Positions 41,990 through 55,110 of a DNA stretch of 64,000 nucleotides are shown here, one piece after another. Numbering within the stretch: position 1 is the first letter of the stretch; each line of letters starts with the position of its first letter. A model generated the notes under the pieces. It had not been told where the DNA came from, searched no databases, and worked only from the letters and a program-made list of their open reading frames with translations. The DNA is taken from assembly GCA_963930645.1 (NCBI GenBank), contig OZ005648.1, positions 110,212,592 to 110,276,591 on the forward strand. Reading direction: 5' to 3'. This stretch comes from Salticus scenicus (lineage: Eukaryota > Arthropoda > Arachnida > Araneae > Salticidae). The translations under genes were made by a program, and so were the position numbers.

Positions 41990-42205
41990 TTTTCTTTCAC
42001 AAATGGCATGACACTTGCGAGTAAGTATTGACCAGGGGGTTGCCGAATTGATGACCATCTGTGAAGGGGCACCCAATGAGTGGTCATCACTACTTCTATC
42101 AGAGACAACATATCCATGCTTCCCAACTGTGTATGAGTCAGGGACACTAATTACTACACCATCTGGCCGGCTCTTTAAATATCTTAGAAAACATCTAAAT
42201 TCGAA
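41990..42205 (-). repeat. tRNA-derived SINE-like segment
   Basis: The minus strand reads GCCGGCCAGATGGTGTAGTA then ATTAGTGTCCCTGACTC, an A-box head as in arthropod tRNA-derived SINEs. The B box is decayed. Open frames over it on both strands are incidental. Confidence 0.55.
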
Positions 42206-42949
42206 ACTGTCCAAATACTTTTGTTCGTATATATATAATAATAAATTATGCCTTTTTTATTATATTTATATGATTATTTGCATTATGAAAATATAAAGTG
42301 AACTAACTATCTTTAATGATTGAAATCATCAAAAATATCTTAAAAAAAGGAAAAAGAACAGCATATTACAATAAACATTTAATTACATTATAGTAATTTA
42401 TTGTTAAATCAATGTTATACCTATTTAAAAAAAAAAAAAAAAAAAAAAAAGCTGGTTATTGAAAACATTATATCTGCTGGAATTTTACCCTTTTGCACTA
42501 ACCCAGCTGGAATTTTTTTAATAATCAGTTTATAATTAAATTTTGAAAATCAAGTATGTTGATGACTTTGATATGTTATGTTTAGATCCAATTAAAATAA
42601 TAATAAATAATAATAAAAGCATATTCAAAGTCTGGAAATGTCTCATTTTCAGAAACATATATAATATTTGTTTCAAATTCCCTAATCAACTAACTTTAGA
42701 TTTTTGTACTCAGTTTGAATCAGAAGCCTAGAGCAAATCTGCGATAATTCATGACAAATTTATTTCATTCAATAAAAAATAATCATGCTTTTAAAATCTT
42801 TTTATAATAAGAAAGAGAGGTTAAATTTTTTTGTTTGAAATACTTATATATTTTTAAGGCATTGTTTAATTTAATTTTAAACAGTAAATAAAAAATGTTC
42901 TTTTTTCTCTTCTCCTTGAAATATTATCTTTATAAATATTTCTCTAACA
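42206..42949. other. AT-rich DNA, nothing recognised
   Basis: Includes a poly-A tract at about 42427-42450. No coding segment seen. Confidence 0.35.
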
Positions 42950-43340
42950 TGTACCAGTTATAATTAAATTTGTCGAAACGATATCATAGTGATGCCATAG
43001 GAGAACAAATTTCTTAGATTCATACTTTAAACTAAATAGAAAAATACTGTGGATAATAATAATTTTCATAAATAATTAAATTTAAATTACATTTTATTAC
43101 TCAAATTCCATTATTTTGTGTGCATAAATATTTTTCTAATGTGAATCAGTTACGATTAAATTTTGTCAAAAAGATATGATAGTGATGTCATGGGAGAACA
43201 AATTTTTAGATTTATAGTGTAAACTGAAGGGGGAAAAAAAAAAGAGAGAGAGAGAGAAACATTATGAATAATAATAATTTTTATAATTAATAAATTTAAA
43301 TTATATTTTATTACTTGAATTCCATTATTTTGATAAAAGA
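42950..43340. repeat. Two tandem copies of a roughly 190-bp unit
   Basis: Copies at about 42950-43138 and 43139-43340 share GATAT-ATAGTGATG(C/T)CAT, GGAGAACAAATTT, and TCCATTATTTTG. They are diverged by point changes and a purine insertion. Confidence 0.7.
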
Positions 43341-43369
43341 CACAGTTCAGTTTTAAATAATTGTTTTTG

Positions 43370-43495
43370 CATTATTGGTTATTTATCACAACTTTTTGCC
43401 ACTGTTTTTAATTTAGCGAATATAGTAAATTGTGAGAATAGGTTCATTTGGATATTGGCTGTTAGGCAGGAAAAGACCAACAAGTTTCAAAATAA
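43370..43495. repeat. Dispersed repeat, copy 1
   Basis: Matches about 46705-46830 in the same orientation: TTATTTATCA, CACTG/CATTGTTTTT-AT, GGTTCATTTGG-ATATTG and CTGTTAGGCA. So the segment was duplicated on both sides of the mariner at 45.3-46.5 kb. Confidence 0.55.
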
Positions 43496-45290
43496 TACTT
43501 TATTATAAATCAGCTTATAAGTCACTCGATTCTACATTTTTAACTGTCAATTTTTTCTTTTGAAATAGGTGAAAGCTGTTTATGAGTGATTTCATTTAGA
43601 AGCTTTTTTCCCCTGATGAATGAATGTAAGAAAATATTTATTACATTTGTATTAAAGTTTTTGAAACTTCATTTTAAAGTTTCAAAGTGTAAAAATGTTT
43701 TTAAAATAAAATGTTCTAAAAATTCTATTTTCCTTGCAAGCTTTTTTAATTGTCTTTTGTTTGTTTGTTTACTTTTACTGTACATTGTATATGTGAAATA
43801 TATAATTATCAAATAATCATGAATGAAAATCACTATTATGTAATTCAATTACTTTTAATAACATAAAAATGCAAGCTGTGTAGTTTTTTTTAATGATGTT
43901 TTTTATATACATTATCAAAATTATTTTCTGATAAGTGTACTTTATCAAAAAAATATGTCAGTTTTTTATAACCATTTAAATTAAATAAAAATTTTGGAAG
44001 TATAATAATGTCTTACTTGAATTAAAGAAAGTAGAATATATTTTAATGAAGCAAAATTTTATCAATTAATGGTTGTTATTTAACATAGTGAGTTCGAAAC
44101 TTCCATTGTAACACTTTCAGCGATTTTGGCTCAAGTAACCACATGACACACTATGCATTTTCTTGTATAGATGCCATTTTTACAAATTAAGAGCATAAAA
44201 TATCTACTTTCACTAATAGCCAAAGCTCATATTATTCTATGGCGAAATTTATTTCTACAATCATTACTTAATGTGTTTTTTTTTAATTCCGTTTTCATGT
44301 TCAGAAAATTCACAATCATTTAATTAGTACTTTTCTTTCTTTTTTTTTTTTTTTTTTTTTTTTTTTTGTGGGGTAAAAAAAGCAAAAATTAACTAATTGC
44401 ATTCTTTAGCTAGAAAATAAAATGTGAAAATGCAAAAAGTCAATTTTTTGGAAAATGTGTGAACTCGTTATTTATTTAATGATTGCAAATTTTCTAAATG
44501 TGAAAAAGAAAAAAAAAAGTAATGAGTAATTGTGAAACAAATTTCCCCATAGAATTACATGGGCTTTGGTTGTCAGCGAGATTAGGTATTGTATATTCTT
44601 AAACACCAGCAGTGACCTATTAATGTACCTGCATATTAATTTCGGATATCAAGAAAAACTTTGAATTAAAAAAAAAAAAAAAAATTCATTCTTACATCTG
44701 TCTTTGGGCTTCTACTCAGAACTATTATTATTATTGTTGTTATTATTTTTACAACTTTTGCAGTATAGGTTTCTACTTCCCTGATGATTGGAGTTCCTGA
44801 AATTAATCAGGCACTTCTATTTATTTGCTCCTAAAATAATACCCCTTCCTTATCTTTAAGACTAAAGTAAGATTTTTATTCATAATCGTAATAATAAAAT
44901 GCCTGGAAAGTAATGCTCTAAACTGATGCCATTGCAAAAAGAATTTATTGAAAGAAAGTAAATAAATTTTTATTCTTGGTTTAGAGGAATGAATAAAATA
45001 ATAAGATGATTTAGTCAAAAAAAAAAAAAAAATCCATCACAATTGCAATAATGAATAATAATAATAATAAAATAAATACCAGTGATTTGACAAAAATAAA
45101 ATAAGTCAAAATGGTAATTTAAAAGAATAGATGTAAATTCTATGTAAGGACCACCAGTTGGTGATTTGGCAATTTTCTTTCTCAGCTTAAATTATGGTCA
45201 AAACATTAAGTACAATTACAGGAAAACATGAAAAAAAAAATAGTTAAACAACTGATTATAATAATATTAAAAATAGTATAAATGATAGTA
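43496..45290. other. AT-rich DNA, nothing recognised
   Basis: Several poly-T/A tracts (for example 44339-44367). I saw no coding segment or element ends. Confidence 0.35.
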
Positions 45291-46569
45291 TTAGGGGGAC
45301 TGGAAAGTAATGTCGTTTCTGTGCATGTCGATATTTGATTGTCATTTGGTAGCTCATTACATACTTGGAAGGCGTGTCAAAGAGATTTTGAGGTTGTTGT
45401 ATCATATTTGCTTCTGAATAATTAAGTATCAGACTTTTTTTTTTTTTTTTTTTTTTTTCAGTTTTGGGTGAAATGGCCAAACAAATACCAGAAGAGCATA
45501 TCCGGCACTGTATGCTTTTTGAGTTTCGCAAGGGTAATACCGCAACTGCTGCGACTAAAAACATTTGCGATGTTTATCCAAGCGCATTGGACGTTCGAAA
45601 ATGCCAAAGATGGTTCTCCAAGTTCAGATCAGGCAATTTTGATCTCTCGGACGCCCATTGATCAGGAAAACCAACAACATTAGATAATGACGTGCTAAGG
45701 GCAGAAGTGGAAGCAAATCCATGTCAAACAATTGAGGAACTCTCAAACAGCCTTCACCAACCTTGGTCAACCATCCAAGAACATTTGCCGCAGATTGGAA
45801 GAATAAGCAGAGCTGGTGTTTGGGTCCCCCATAATCTGTCCGAACAGAATAAAGCCAACCGGTCCATCACATGCAACGTATTGCTTCAACGGCACCGTAG
45901 AGATCCGTTTTTTGATCGCTTGATCACTGGAGACGAAAAATGGGTCATGTAGGCAGTGGCTCAGCCGAAATGAATTACCACGAACTACTGCAAAGCCGGG
46001 TTTACACCCCAAAAAGGCACTTCTGTGTGTTTGGTGGAATACATGCGGAGTTGTTCACTTTGAAATGTTAGAACCTGGACAAACTGTTAATGCAGTTCCT
46101 ATTGTGAACAATTGGAACGAGTAAACCAGTCTTTGATTGAAAAGTATCCGGCAATTGTCAACAGAAAAGGAGTTATTCTGCAACATGACAATGCAAGACC
46201 GCACTGTGCAAAACGGACCTTAAAAAAATTAACGAATTGGGGTTGGAGGTACTGCCTCACCCACCATACTCGCCTGATATTGCACCCTCGGATTACCATT
46301 TATTCCGATCACTGCAACATTGTCTTAGTGGCAAAAAATTAGAAAATTTTGATGATGTCCAAAATGCTATATTGACTTATTTTACAGAAAAACCGATTGA
46401 TTTTTACCGCTCCGGCATTGAAAATTTGTATACTAGATGGCAAAAGGTTGTTGATAACGAAGGTGAATATATTGTTGATTAGATATAAAAACTTGTTAAA
46501 AATGTAGTCGTGTGAATTTAACTTAAGAAAACGACAATAAATTTATTAGGGGGACCGGAAAGTAAACTG
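45291..46569 (+). mobile_element. mariner element with odd 3' terminus
   Basis: The left terminus TTAGGGGGACTGGAAAGTAA starts after TA. At the right, GAAAACGACA begins the expected inverted terminus, but it then gives way at 46546 to TTAGGGGGACCGGAAAGTAA, the left terminus again in direct orientation. Confidence 0.8.
45473..46482 (+). pseudogene. mariner transposase, inactivated
   Basis: MAKQIPEEHIRHCMLFEF starts a mariner transposase. In-frame stops follow at 45659 and 45950. The catalytic motifs GDEKWV, LQHDNARPH and YSPDIAPSDYHLF (D,D34D type) are all recognisable but in different frames. The C-terminus YTRWQKVVDNEGEYIVD is intact. At least two stops and two frameshifts. Confidence 0.9.
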
Positions 46570-46704
46570 AAAAAAAGTATGGTATTTTTCTGTTATCAGG
46601 ATTGGATTCTGGTAGAGTTAAATATAGTAATAAATTTGAGGTATTTAGGTTAATTATATTTCATTATTTTAATTACATTATTTTGATAATAAAATAAAAA
46701 AAAT

Positions 46705-46830
46705 CATTATTTACTATTTATCATGACATTTACCCATTGTTTTTGATTTGGCAAATGTGGCAAATTTGAAAAAAGGTTCATTTGGGAATATTGACTGTTA
46801 GGCATGCAAAGACTGACTTGTTAAGAATAG
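46705..46830. repeat. Dispersed repeat, copy 2
   Basis: Direct-orientation partner of the segment at about 43370-43495. Confidence 0.55.
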
Positions 46831-47289
46831 TGTTGGTAGATAGATAATTTATAAAAGTTTTTTGTTTGTATAAGGGCTGTTTGATAACTCCATGCAAAAC
46901 ACTTGATGGCAGCACAATTAAAAAAAAAAAAAAAAGTATTTTGTTTGAATAATGTGCAATCTTAATAGTTAGTATCAAGTATAATATTGAAAGAAAGAGC
47001 ATTTATTGTGAATATCTTTACAAAAAAAAAACCATGTAGAATTTTTAAAAGCATAGCGAAGTGAATTTGGAGTTGTGATGAAATATTATTATTTAAAAGG
47101 AAAAACTGCTGCATAAACAATATTAAACTGGATAAATAATATAGAAAGTCTACTTTTTCCTTATAAATCATTTACAAATGATTTAGAAATTTCCGTTGAG
47201 GCCATATGAGCGCAAGTGATGCTGATCGTCCTGCTGAAGTCACAACTCTAAAAATAATTTTAAAAAATCTATGACATGATCTTGAAAAA

Positions 47290-47808
47290 TTGAAGATAAA
47301 AATTATATGAAATTGCAGGGAATGTTGGCATTTCTGTGCATCTACTGCATAACATTTTGCATGAAAATGAAAAAACTGTAAGCAAGATGGATGCTGAGCT
47401 TTTTGATGATTGATCAAGAATGTGAGCATGTGAACATTTCTAAATAGAATTTGCTAATTCTTCAAAGAAATCCAAATAAATTTTCTAAAGGGTTTTATCA
47501 CAGTGGAAGAAACCTGGATTCATCACTGCCACCAACTAGAGACTAAAAAACAATGGATAGAGGTTGGTGAATGACCACCCAAATTAGCTAAGGTTGTATT
47601 TTCAATTGGCAAAGTCATGGTCACTGTTTTCTGGGATAGTTGAGGCATAATTCTAATTGATTTTTTTTTTTTTTTTAAAGGCAAGAAAAGGTCTATTAAA
47701 TAGTTTAGTACAAGGAATAAAACAAAAATGATCCCATCTTGAAAGAAAAAAAATTATTGTTTCTTCAGGATAATGCATCAGCACTCAAGTCAACAAGTTC
47801 CTGAATGT
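47290..47808 (+). pseudogene. mariner transposase relic, first lineage
   Basis: In several frames: GNVGISVHLLHNILHE and SKMDAELFDD (second HTH and linker), then ITGDE-like decay, FSGIVEA and LLFLQDNASALKSTSS, the second catalytic Asp motif. Poly-T (about 47661-47676) and several stops interrupt it. At about 47808 it is replaced by a different mariner sequence. Confidence 0.65.
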
Positions 47809-48287
47809 CAAACTATTAATCAGCATTACTATCTTGAGGTGCTTGCTCAACTCCGTGAAGGGGTAAGGAAAAAACGACCCGGATTGTGGAAGAACAAGTC
47901 ATGGGTTCTCCATCAAGACAACGCGCCAGATCACACGTTATTGACTGTCAAGACGTTTCTAGCCAAATACAACATCCCAGTTTAAGACCATCCGCCTTAT
48001 TCATCTGACCTGTCCTCATGTGACTTTTATCCGTTTCCCAAAGTTAAATCTGCATTAAAAGGAACAAGATTTGAGTCAGTTAAAGCTGTGAAAGAAAAAG
48101 CAGCACGCCTCATGCAGGAGCTCACAGGAAATGACTTCCAGCACTGTTTCGAACAATGGAAAATTCGCATGAAGCGTTATAGGGATAGAAGAGGGGTGTG
48201 TATTGAAGGTGATAATAACTAAATATGTATAAATTTAAAATAAAATGTTTTACAGCAATAGTCTCGTTATTTAATAGCCACACCTCG
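47809..48287 (+). pseudogene. mariner 3' half, second lineage, with terminal repeat
   Basis: TINQHYYLEVLAQLREGV, WVLHQDNAPDHTLLTVKTF, a stop, then HPPYSSDLSSCDFYPFPKVK, ALKGTRFESV and FEQWKIRM. This is the C-terminal half of a mariner of the GTRFES type, one stop inside. The terminal repeat, inverted, reads CGAGGTGTGGCTATTAAATA and abuts TA at 48288-48289. Confidence 0.75.
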
Positions 48288-48566
48288 TATACTCTATCAA
48301 AATTTATAGATAATTAACAGGTCTGTGGCAGGGGGAATTATGTTCAGGTAATGTATCTGAATTCAGCTATTTACAGTGATCTCTCACTTAAAAACGCTCT
48401 CTTTTATACATGTTTTTCACTTATGCATGTTTTTTTCTTGGTCACGGCTAGGGATATAGGAAAACAGTTAACTTTTATCATTTATGCACGGAACTAAAAA
48501 AATCACCTTTCATTTATACACAATTTTCTTTTTTTTTTTGCCGAAATTTTATGAGTTAAAATTGTA

Positions 48567-48828
48567 AGTTCCTCGAGATGAAAATTTAATCACAGCTGAA
48601 ATGTGGGAAATTGGTGACTTAGCAGTAGAAATAAATGGTAGTGATGAAAATGAAGATGATAAAGATGTGGCAAAAGTTCCCCCAATTCTCATAAAAGCAT
48701 TGGAAGTGTTAGAAACTTTGCAGGACTATTATCAGTTCAATTTTGGAACTGAAGAAATCTTTTCATGTCTTCATGGACAAAAACTCTCTTTGAAAACTTG
48801 TGAAAACAAAAGTAATCCTCCGTTGTAA
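48567..48828 (+). pseudogene. Tigger transposase C-terminal fragment
   Basis: VPRDENLITAEMWEIGDLAV, then ALEVLETLQDYYQFN, resembling the acidic C-terminal tail and final helix (EALEALETL) of Tigger transposases. The DDE domain is deleted upstream. Confidence 0.6.
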
Positions 48829-48886
48829 GTTATTTTGTAAGAAAACATAAAAAAGCATTTTTTTTGTGTGTGTGTGTGTGTATTTA

Positions 48887-50173
48887 TCAGGTTGTAACAT
48901 ATGAAATGTCCGACTTTCATGGTCTACTTAAAGAAAGAATATATTTTTACAGAACAAACTTTATTAATCAAAATAGGAACCATTAGCTTCAATACACTTT
49001 TTCCAACAAGAAACAAGTTTTTTTTATGCCGGTATCATAAAATGTAGTCGTCCTGGAGGCAACAAATTCATTGAATGCCGTTTTAGCATCCTTTGGATTT
49101 CTGAAGCATTTCTCCTGCAGGAAGTTATCGAGATGTTTGAAAAAGTGAAAATCTGTAGGTGAGAGGTCAGGTGAATATGGTGGATGGTCTAAAACTTCAT
49201 AGTTTAACGTATGCAGCTTCTAATGAGTAATCATTGAAACATACAGTCTAGCGTTATCATGGAGAAGAATAGGGCCCTTCCTATTGATCAATGTCAGCTG
49301 TTTATGTGTAAGTTTCTGATGCATTTCATCGATTTCTCTACAATATTTCTCCGCTGTGATGGTTTCGCCTGGTTTTAGAAAGCTATGGTGAATTAAACCA
49401 GCTGAGGACCTCCAAACATTCACCATAATCTTCTTTTGATGGAGTTTCAGCTTTGGGAAGTGTTGTGGAGCCTTGTCAGCATCCAGTCACTGTACTGAAC
49501 GTTTACGATTGTCGTACAGAATCTACTTTTCATCACAAGTTACAATTCGATTGAGAAAAGGATCATTTTGGTTGCAAAGAAGAAAGGCAGACGAGATTTC
49601 AAGACGTTTGCGTTTCTGATTCTCATTTAATTCATGAGCTACCCATTTATCCATTTTTTTAACTTTGCCAATCAATTTTTGATGACGTGAAATGATTGTA
49701 GGAGGCACACCTAGTTCTTCTGCATAATCTCCAACAATATTGCCTGGATTTTTTTTCACCTATTGCTTGTAAAACTTCATTGTCCACAACAGTCTCTGGT
49801 CTGCCCCGGTCTTTGTTTGTGAGACTCTCATCCCCAGTTTCGAACTTTGCATACCAACGTCGAATGGTACGTTCATTTACAGAACCGTTTCCAAATGCAG
49901 CATTAATGTTTTGGGCAGCTGCTGCAGCATTATGCTTACTTTTCCACTCATACAAAAATAGCACTCTAAAATCTGTAGAATTCATCCTATGATTAAAGCT
50001 ATAAACTTACCACCAATTCACAAAATTTTTGTTTGAAACACATCAGATAAAAAAGACAAGGTTTTAGCTTTAAAATGATACATAATTAACGACTGTATCA
50101 AAATAGTTTATAAGGAACCAAATCTCAAAAATTTTACTGGTGAGAATCGGACATTTCATATGTTACAACCTGA
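48887..50173 (-). mobile_element. mariner element, 1287 bp, complete ends
   Basis: TA-flanked (48885-48886, 50174-50175), with 27-bp terminal inverted repeats TCAGGTTGTAACATATGAAA... matching end to end. Standard mariner length. It inserted into the Tigger element. Confidence 0.92.
48957..49985 (-). pseudogene. mariner transposase, several breaks
   Basis: Minus strand: MNSTDFRVLFLYEWKSKHNA, NERTIRRWYAKFETGDESL and RGRPETVVDNEVLQ; then in another frame VPPTIISRHQKLIGKVKKMD, FLNRIVTCDEK and a stop; then VNVWRSSAGLIHHSFLKPGE, ILLHDNARLYV, and after a stop HPPYSPDLSPTDFHFFKHLD. Frameshift near 49700, stops within the catalytic region. Confidence 0.9.
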
Positions 50174-50418
50174 TATATATATATATAATAACAGTAGTCA
50201 TGCATGCAACTTGTACATTTTGATTTTATATTTTGAAACTACGTAATTTCATTTGTATTTTTCAATAATACCATACGTACCTGCGATTAAATAACAATTA
50301 CTATGTACACTGTGCTGATGTTTCACTTTTAAGCTCCCTTTTATGGTTTTTCACTTATGCGTGTTTTTGTCACGGTTCCTTGTGCCTACTCATAAATGAG
50401 ATAAATGAGAGATCATTG

Positions 50419-53400
50419 TTATTTCATTTTCAATATTGGAATTCCTGTTTTTTTTATAGTTAAATTCATAAAATTAGACTAAAATATTAATTTCATATCA
50501 CTAACTGCTAAACCTGATTGAAATTAATATTTTTCATAATGAGAGAATTGAAACTCCCTGCAATAAATTATCCCATAAGGAAACTATTTATCGCTAATAT
50601 TTCAGATACTTTTTCGTGAAGTCATGCTCATCCCTGGTTTATGGTAACGTGATGAATGAAGCTTCTGTTTGAAAATGGTACATCTTGTTTAATGATGAAG
50701 AACACTTGCACTGGCCTTTAGTTGTGACTGATGAACTCAAATCAAGAATAATTCAACAAGAGAGATATTTCATTGTAGAATGACCCAATTCATAAAATTT
50801 CAAGAATAATTCTTTATTAAATTGTCAGTAGTGGTTTGGGCTGCAGAGATTGGTGGTAAGTGATATGTGAGTATGCAGAAGACACAGAAAAGCTGGTGAT
50901 AATACCATAACAAACGTTTAAACTTGTGTGGTGACTAAGACACTGATAGCTACGGTATTGTATATGTTTTAAATTAAGGTTTATTTCATTATTTTAAATA
51001 AAAATATCTAGAGAAACAAATATTCTTTACTTTTAGAATGACCATCCTATGATATTAAAAATTAATTTATTGATTGCTTTTATTTGAATAAAAAAAGAAA
51101 CAGAAGTTGTGTTAATACTTGTTTGTGATTGTTGTTAGATAAACACATTCTCAGTATGAAAAGTTAATGTTTATTATGAAGCTTTTTTTACCACACACAA
51201 TATATTCTTTTCTTAAAGAAATTTATACATATATACTTTTTTTTTTCTCTTTTATATTTTCATGGAGTTATTCACATTTTTCCCCAACAGTTATACAACT
51301 TTCCATTTTTAATAATATATATAAGCATAATTGAACATACAATTAAAAAAAATGAGCTCAAATTTAGAATGTTCCACAATATTAAGTAAAATTCTTTCCA
51401 CTTGTCTAGTTAAATGAATAATTGAAATTTTAATAATAACTGTGCAATTTATACAGTTTAACCCTAGAATGCGTATGAAAATTTGCATGCTGCGTTTATA
51501 AAAATATAATGTAATTTCTATTTTTATTTATTTTTTTATAAATTTTTTTGAAACAGATGGAATTTTTTGTTGTTTATTTAAGGGAATACATTACAGTGCA
51601 TCAAGGTTAGCCAAATCCCCACTAAGGACAAATAATCCCCATTATTATTCATTGTATAATACATATATTTAAATTCCACTTTCACATTCAAAATATTTTT
51701 GACCATTTAATCAGTCTTTGTTTCCCAAAAATAGATTTTCTTTAATGCAAAATTTCATTTAGTGGAATTTTGTATTTTACAGTTTCAAAACCAAATATTC
51801 AAAATTTAAAAAAGATCAATCTTTGGAAAACAATGACTAATTTTATAGTCCCAAATTTTCTGAATGTAAAATTTAAAAATATGTATTATGTAATGACTTA
51901 CAATGGAAATTATTTTCCCATAGGTTAACATGAGGTTCAACTGATCCCAAAGCCTTTGGATGTATCTCCTTCTCTCTCTCTCTCCATTTGCTTTATTAAT
52001 ATCTGTGAGAAAAAGAAACAGACGATATTACAAACTTATTAAATACATAATATAACATTTTATTTCCTTGTGCATTCTAGGGCTAAAAAAATACAAACTA
52101 AGTAACAATAAAATAGAATACTTTTTAATATCACAACTCAAAATTCAACTCTCAAATTTTATACAAACATTTTATTTAAAGTATGAACTGACAAGTAATG
52201 TCAACAACATTTCACATGGCACCATCCTGATTTCAGAATGCTAATATATATATATATACTAAATATGCGTATATATACTGTTTTGATATTTAATAAATCA
52301 CATTTAACAATTTATACTTTGTGTGTTTACACTAGCAGTAATAAAAATTTACATGTACATATTATGTGTTTCAACATTTTATGTGGACATCATAATTTAG
52401 GACTATATATTATTTCCATTCTGCATATTAATTTCTTAAAATAAATATTTTAAAATAATTAAGCAATTTTATTTTTCATATTTAAAAAGGAAGAAAAAGT
52501 GTGCCACAATCATAATCCTTGCCATGGAAATATCTTGTTCATACATTTTGATGTTTATGCTATCTAGTGAAAAAATTGTATTCATTCATACACTCAAATT
52601 ACAAACACACCCACATACATACTCTTCAGTCATACAGTAAATTAGAACATTAATTTTTGCTGTAATTTTTTTTCCTGGTTGTTTATACTTATATCTGTAG
52701 TTTACAAAAGGATATATCCGATAATGAATTAATTGATCCTACCTCATATAATTAAATGGCATCAAACTTAACATGGAACAATAAACATTTTAATATCACC
52801 ATTTTAAAAAAATGTACAGATACAAAAATTTTTGGTTTTCTTAGGATATATTATATATATATTTAAGTAGTACAGCTTTAGTATAGGACCACTTTGGTGA
52901 CTTTTGAATTTTCCTGGCCATTTTGGTAAAGCTTTTTTTTTTTTTTTTTTTTTTTTCCCAGTAACTAAAAAACAAAATTAATTTTTTGTGTAATTTCTTA
53001 AAAAAAAAAAAAAAAAAAAGGGGGGGGGGGAAAGGAGGGATATTTTGAGTACTTATTTTCCCTATACTTTTTATTATTGTATTTTCCATTAATTTTTGGC
53101 AACATTTCACATTCTATTTCTATTTTTAACCATTCGGCTAAGCTAACAATGGCACTTTGCAAAAGTAAAGTTACAATTTTTTAAAATGCATTTTTCCCTT
53201 GTAATATGATCCAGACATATTGAAAATGGACAATTTATGTAATTATAGTTTTTGTTTCATTAATTTTTTGCAGTATATATATGTATATATTTTTTTAAAT
53301 GTGAGGCTAGATTTAAAATATGGCTGTTTATCCTCAGTAAAAGCACCCAGACTACTTGGATGCCAAAATTTCAAAAGTCACCCAGGAAGCCTCATACTAA

Positions 53401-55110
53401 AGCTGTTTCAAACAAATAGGGCCAACTCAATATTTGATATAAACATGGACATAATTGCAAACATTAAACTTTGTAGGAAAAAAAAATACTAATTTAAGGA
53501 CTTTTGACAAACTTTCTACTTAATGGCAGAGATTTAAATAGTAAATTAGTCATTAATCCTTTAATTTTTTTTTCTTTTTTACTTCACTTTAAAATTATTC
53601 TTTTGAAAACTAATTATTATTATTTTTAAATAGTCTTAAATCGCTGTATGTTAAGTATGGTAAATAAAGCTTGACATTCATATAAACTGAAAATTATAAA
53701 TAAGTGATGAAGTATGACATTAAAATGTTAGATGTTTTGTAATTATGTGTCTGAAAGATAATTTATTGATATTCTCCCCCCCCCTTTTTTTTATAAGAGT
53801 TTATACAGTTAAACAAACTAAAAAAAAAAAATCTCCTACAAATTCTGAAGCATGTTATCACCCCCTTTACATAAAATAGATTTCAATTTAACAACAATCT
53901 TAAACTCGAAAAATAATCAAAACAAAAATGTTGCCATCTCTATTGGACTAGATTACCCGTGAATCATTGTGTTGAAGCAATTATGAAGCTTTGTTGTTTT
54001 TTACCATTTGAATAATAATAATAATAATAATAATTTGATCATATAAAACTAATCTGTTCAGCAGCACTAGCGCAATTGAGAAACGGAGTCACCATTAGTA
54101 TATTTTCACTAGATTAAAAATACAATAATGTTCATTCAATGTACACAAAAGTAAATGCTCCTTTTTTTTTTTCTATTACATCAAATCATTAACAATTGAT
54201 CACAGTTTGGAAACTGATTTCCAAGTAAATCACGTAAACTGTCTCTTCTCAGCATTAGCTCAAGGAACTAATTCTTGTGTTCGATCATTAAAAAAAAAAA
54301 TGTACTTTTAAAGCAGTGGAAATCAAAACTGCAGTTACATGTTGTCAGGTAAAAAGAAATTTTCAACCAAATATTATTTTTTATTTTATTTTACAGTATG
54401 AATGTTTAAATTTCAGCGTCTTTCTGTATTAGATGTATTATAAAAAAATAGTCTTTACTTTTTTTTCTCACATAGAAATATCATTTTCTTATAGTTTATT
54501 AAGTAGAATAAAAAACGTGCTAACTTTTTATTTATTTAAATTATTTATTTATTTATTTTTCAAAAGAATAATTCTATATATTGAGAAAAAAAAAATGTAT
54601 GTTAGTGATGTAAAATGATTATTATTTTATTTGATAAAATGTAAAGCTTTTAATTTTATTTTGATAAAGTTTTGGAAGATAATAAAAACATATCACAATG
54701 TTATTTGTTTAATTTCCCATTCAAAATTTAAACGTCAACACCTTGAAATTTCTTTTCACCCAACAACATTTTAATCTGAAGCAGAGCGAGTTATAATCAC
54801 GTTTTGGCAGAAGAAACTTGGAGATGTCTTGCAGGGCAAGTGCAGAGGGCTTTGGATAAAGAAATTCAAATCTGGCAACGATGACTCACTCTTTATTTTG
54901 GAAGTTATTTATATTTGAATATTGAAGAACGAGTTCTAAATTGCCTATAAGAAGTGACTAGATCTTGCCAAATAAAAAAAAAGTCTGTCTCTTGAGTGAA
55001 AACTGTTCATTGAAGCACATGATGCAGTTTTCAGTTCTTAATTACAATATAAGAGTCTCTGTCTCAATGTCTCACACAAATTAAGTCCTCTATGAGTTTT
55101 TCATCAGTCC
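50419..55110. other. AT-rich DNA; possible decayed transposase and possible 3' UTR
   Basis: At about 50680-50770 a + strand trace FNDEEHLHWPLVVTDELKSR may be an old transposase, unassigned. From about 52000 to 55110 no element ends are seen; if the minus-strand exon at 55111-55193 is real, its 3' UTR would lie here. Homopolymers at about 52928-52956 and 53001-53027 (A run followed by G run). Confidence 0.35.

Larger units (their letters stand above)
48374..50418 (+). mobile_element. Tigger-type element split by a mariner
   Basis: Termini CAGTGATCTCTCACTTA (48374, after TA) and, inverted, CAATGATCTCTCATTTA (ending 50418). Shared subterminal motifs TTTTTCACTTATGC and GTGTTTTT occur on both sides. 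Without the mariner it is about 760 bp and lacks most of its transposase. Confidence 0.8.

Noticed and set aside
41975..42296. Overlapping frames on both strands
   Set aside because: They fall on a tRNA-derived SINE-like segment; neither looks like a conserved protein.
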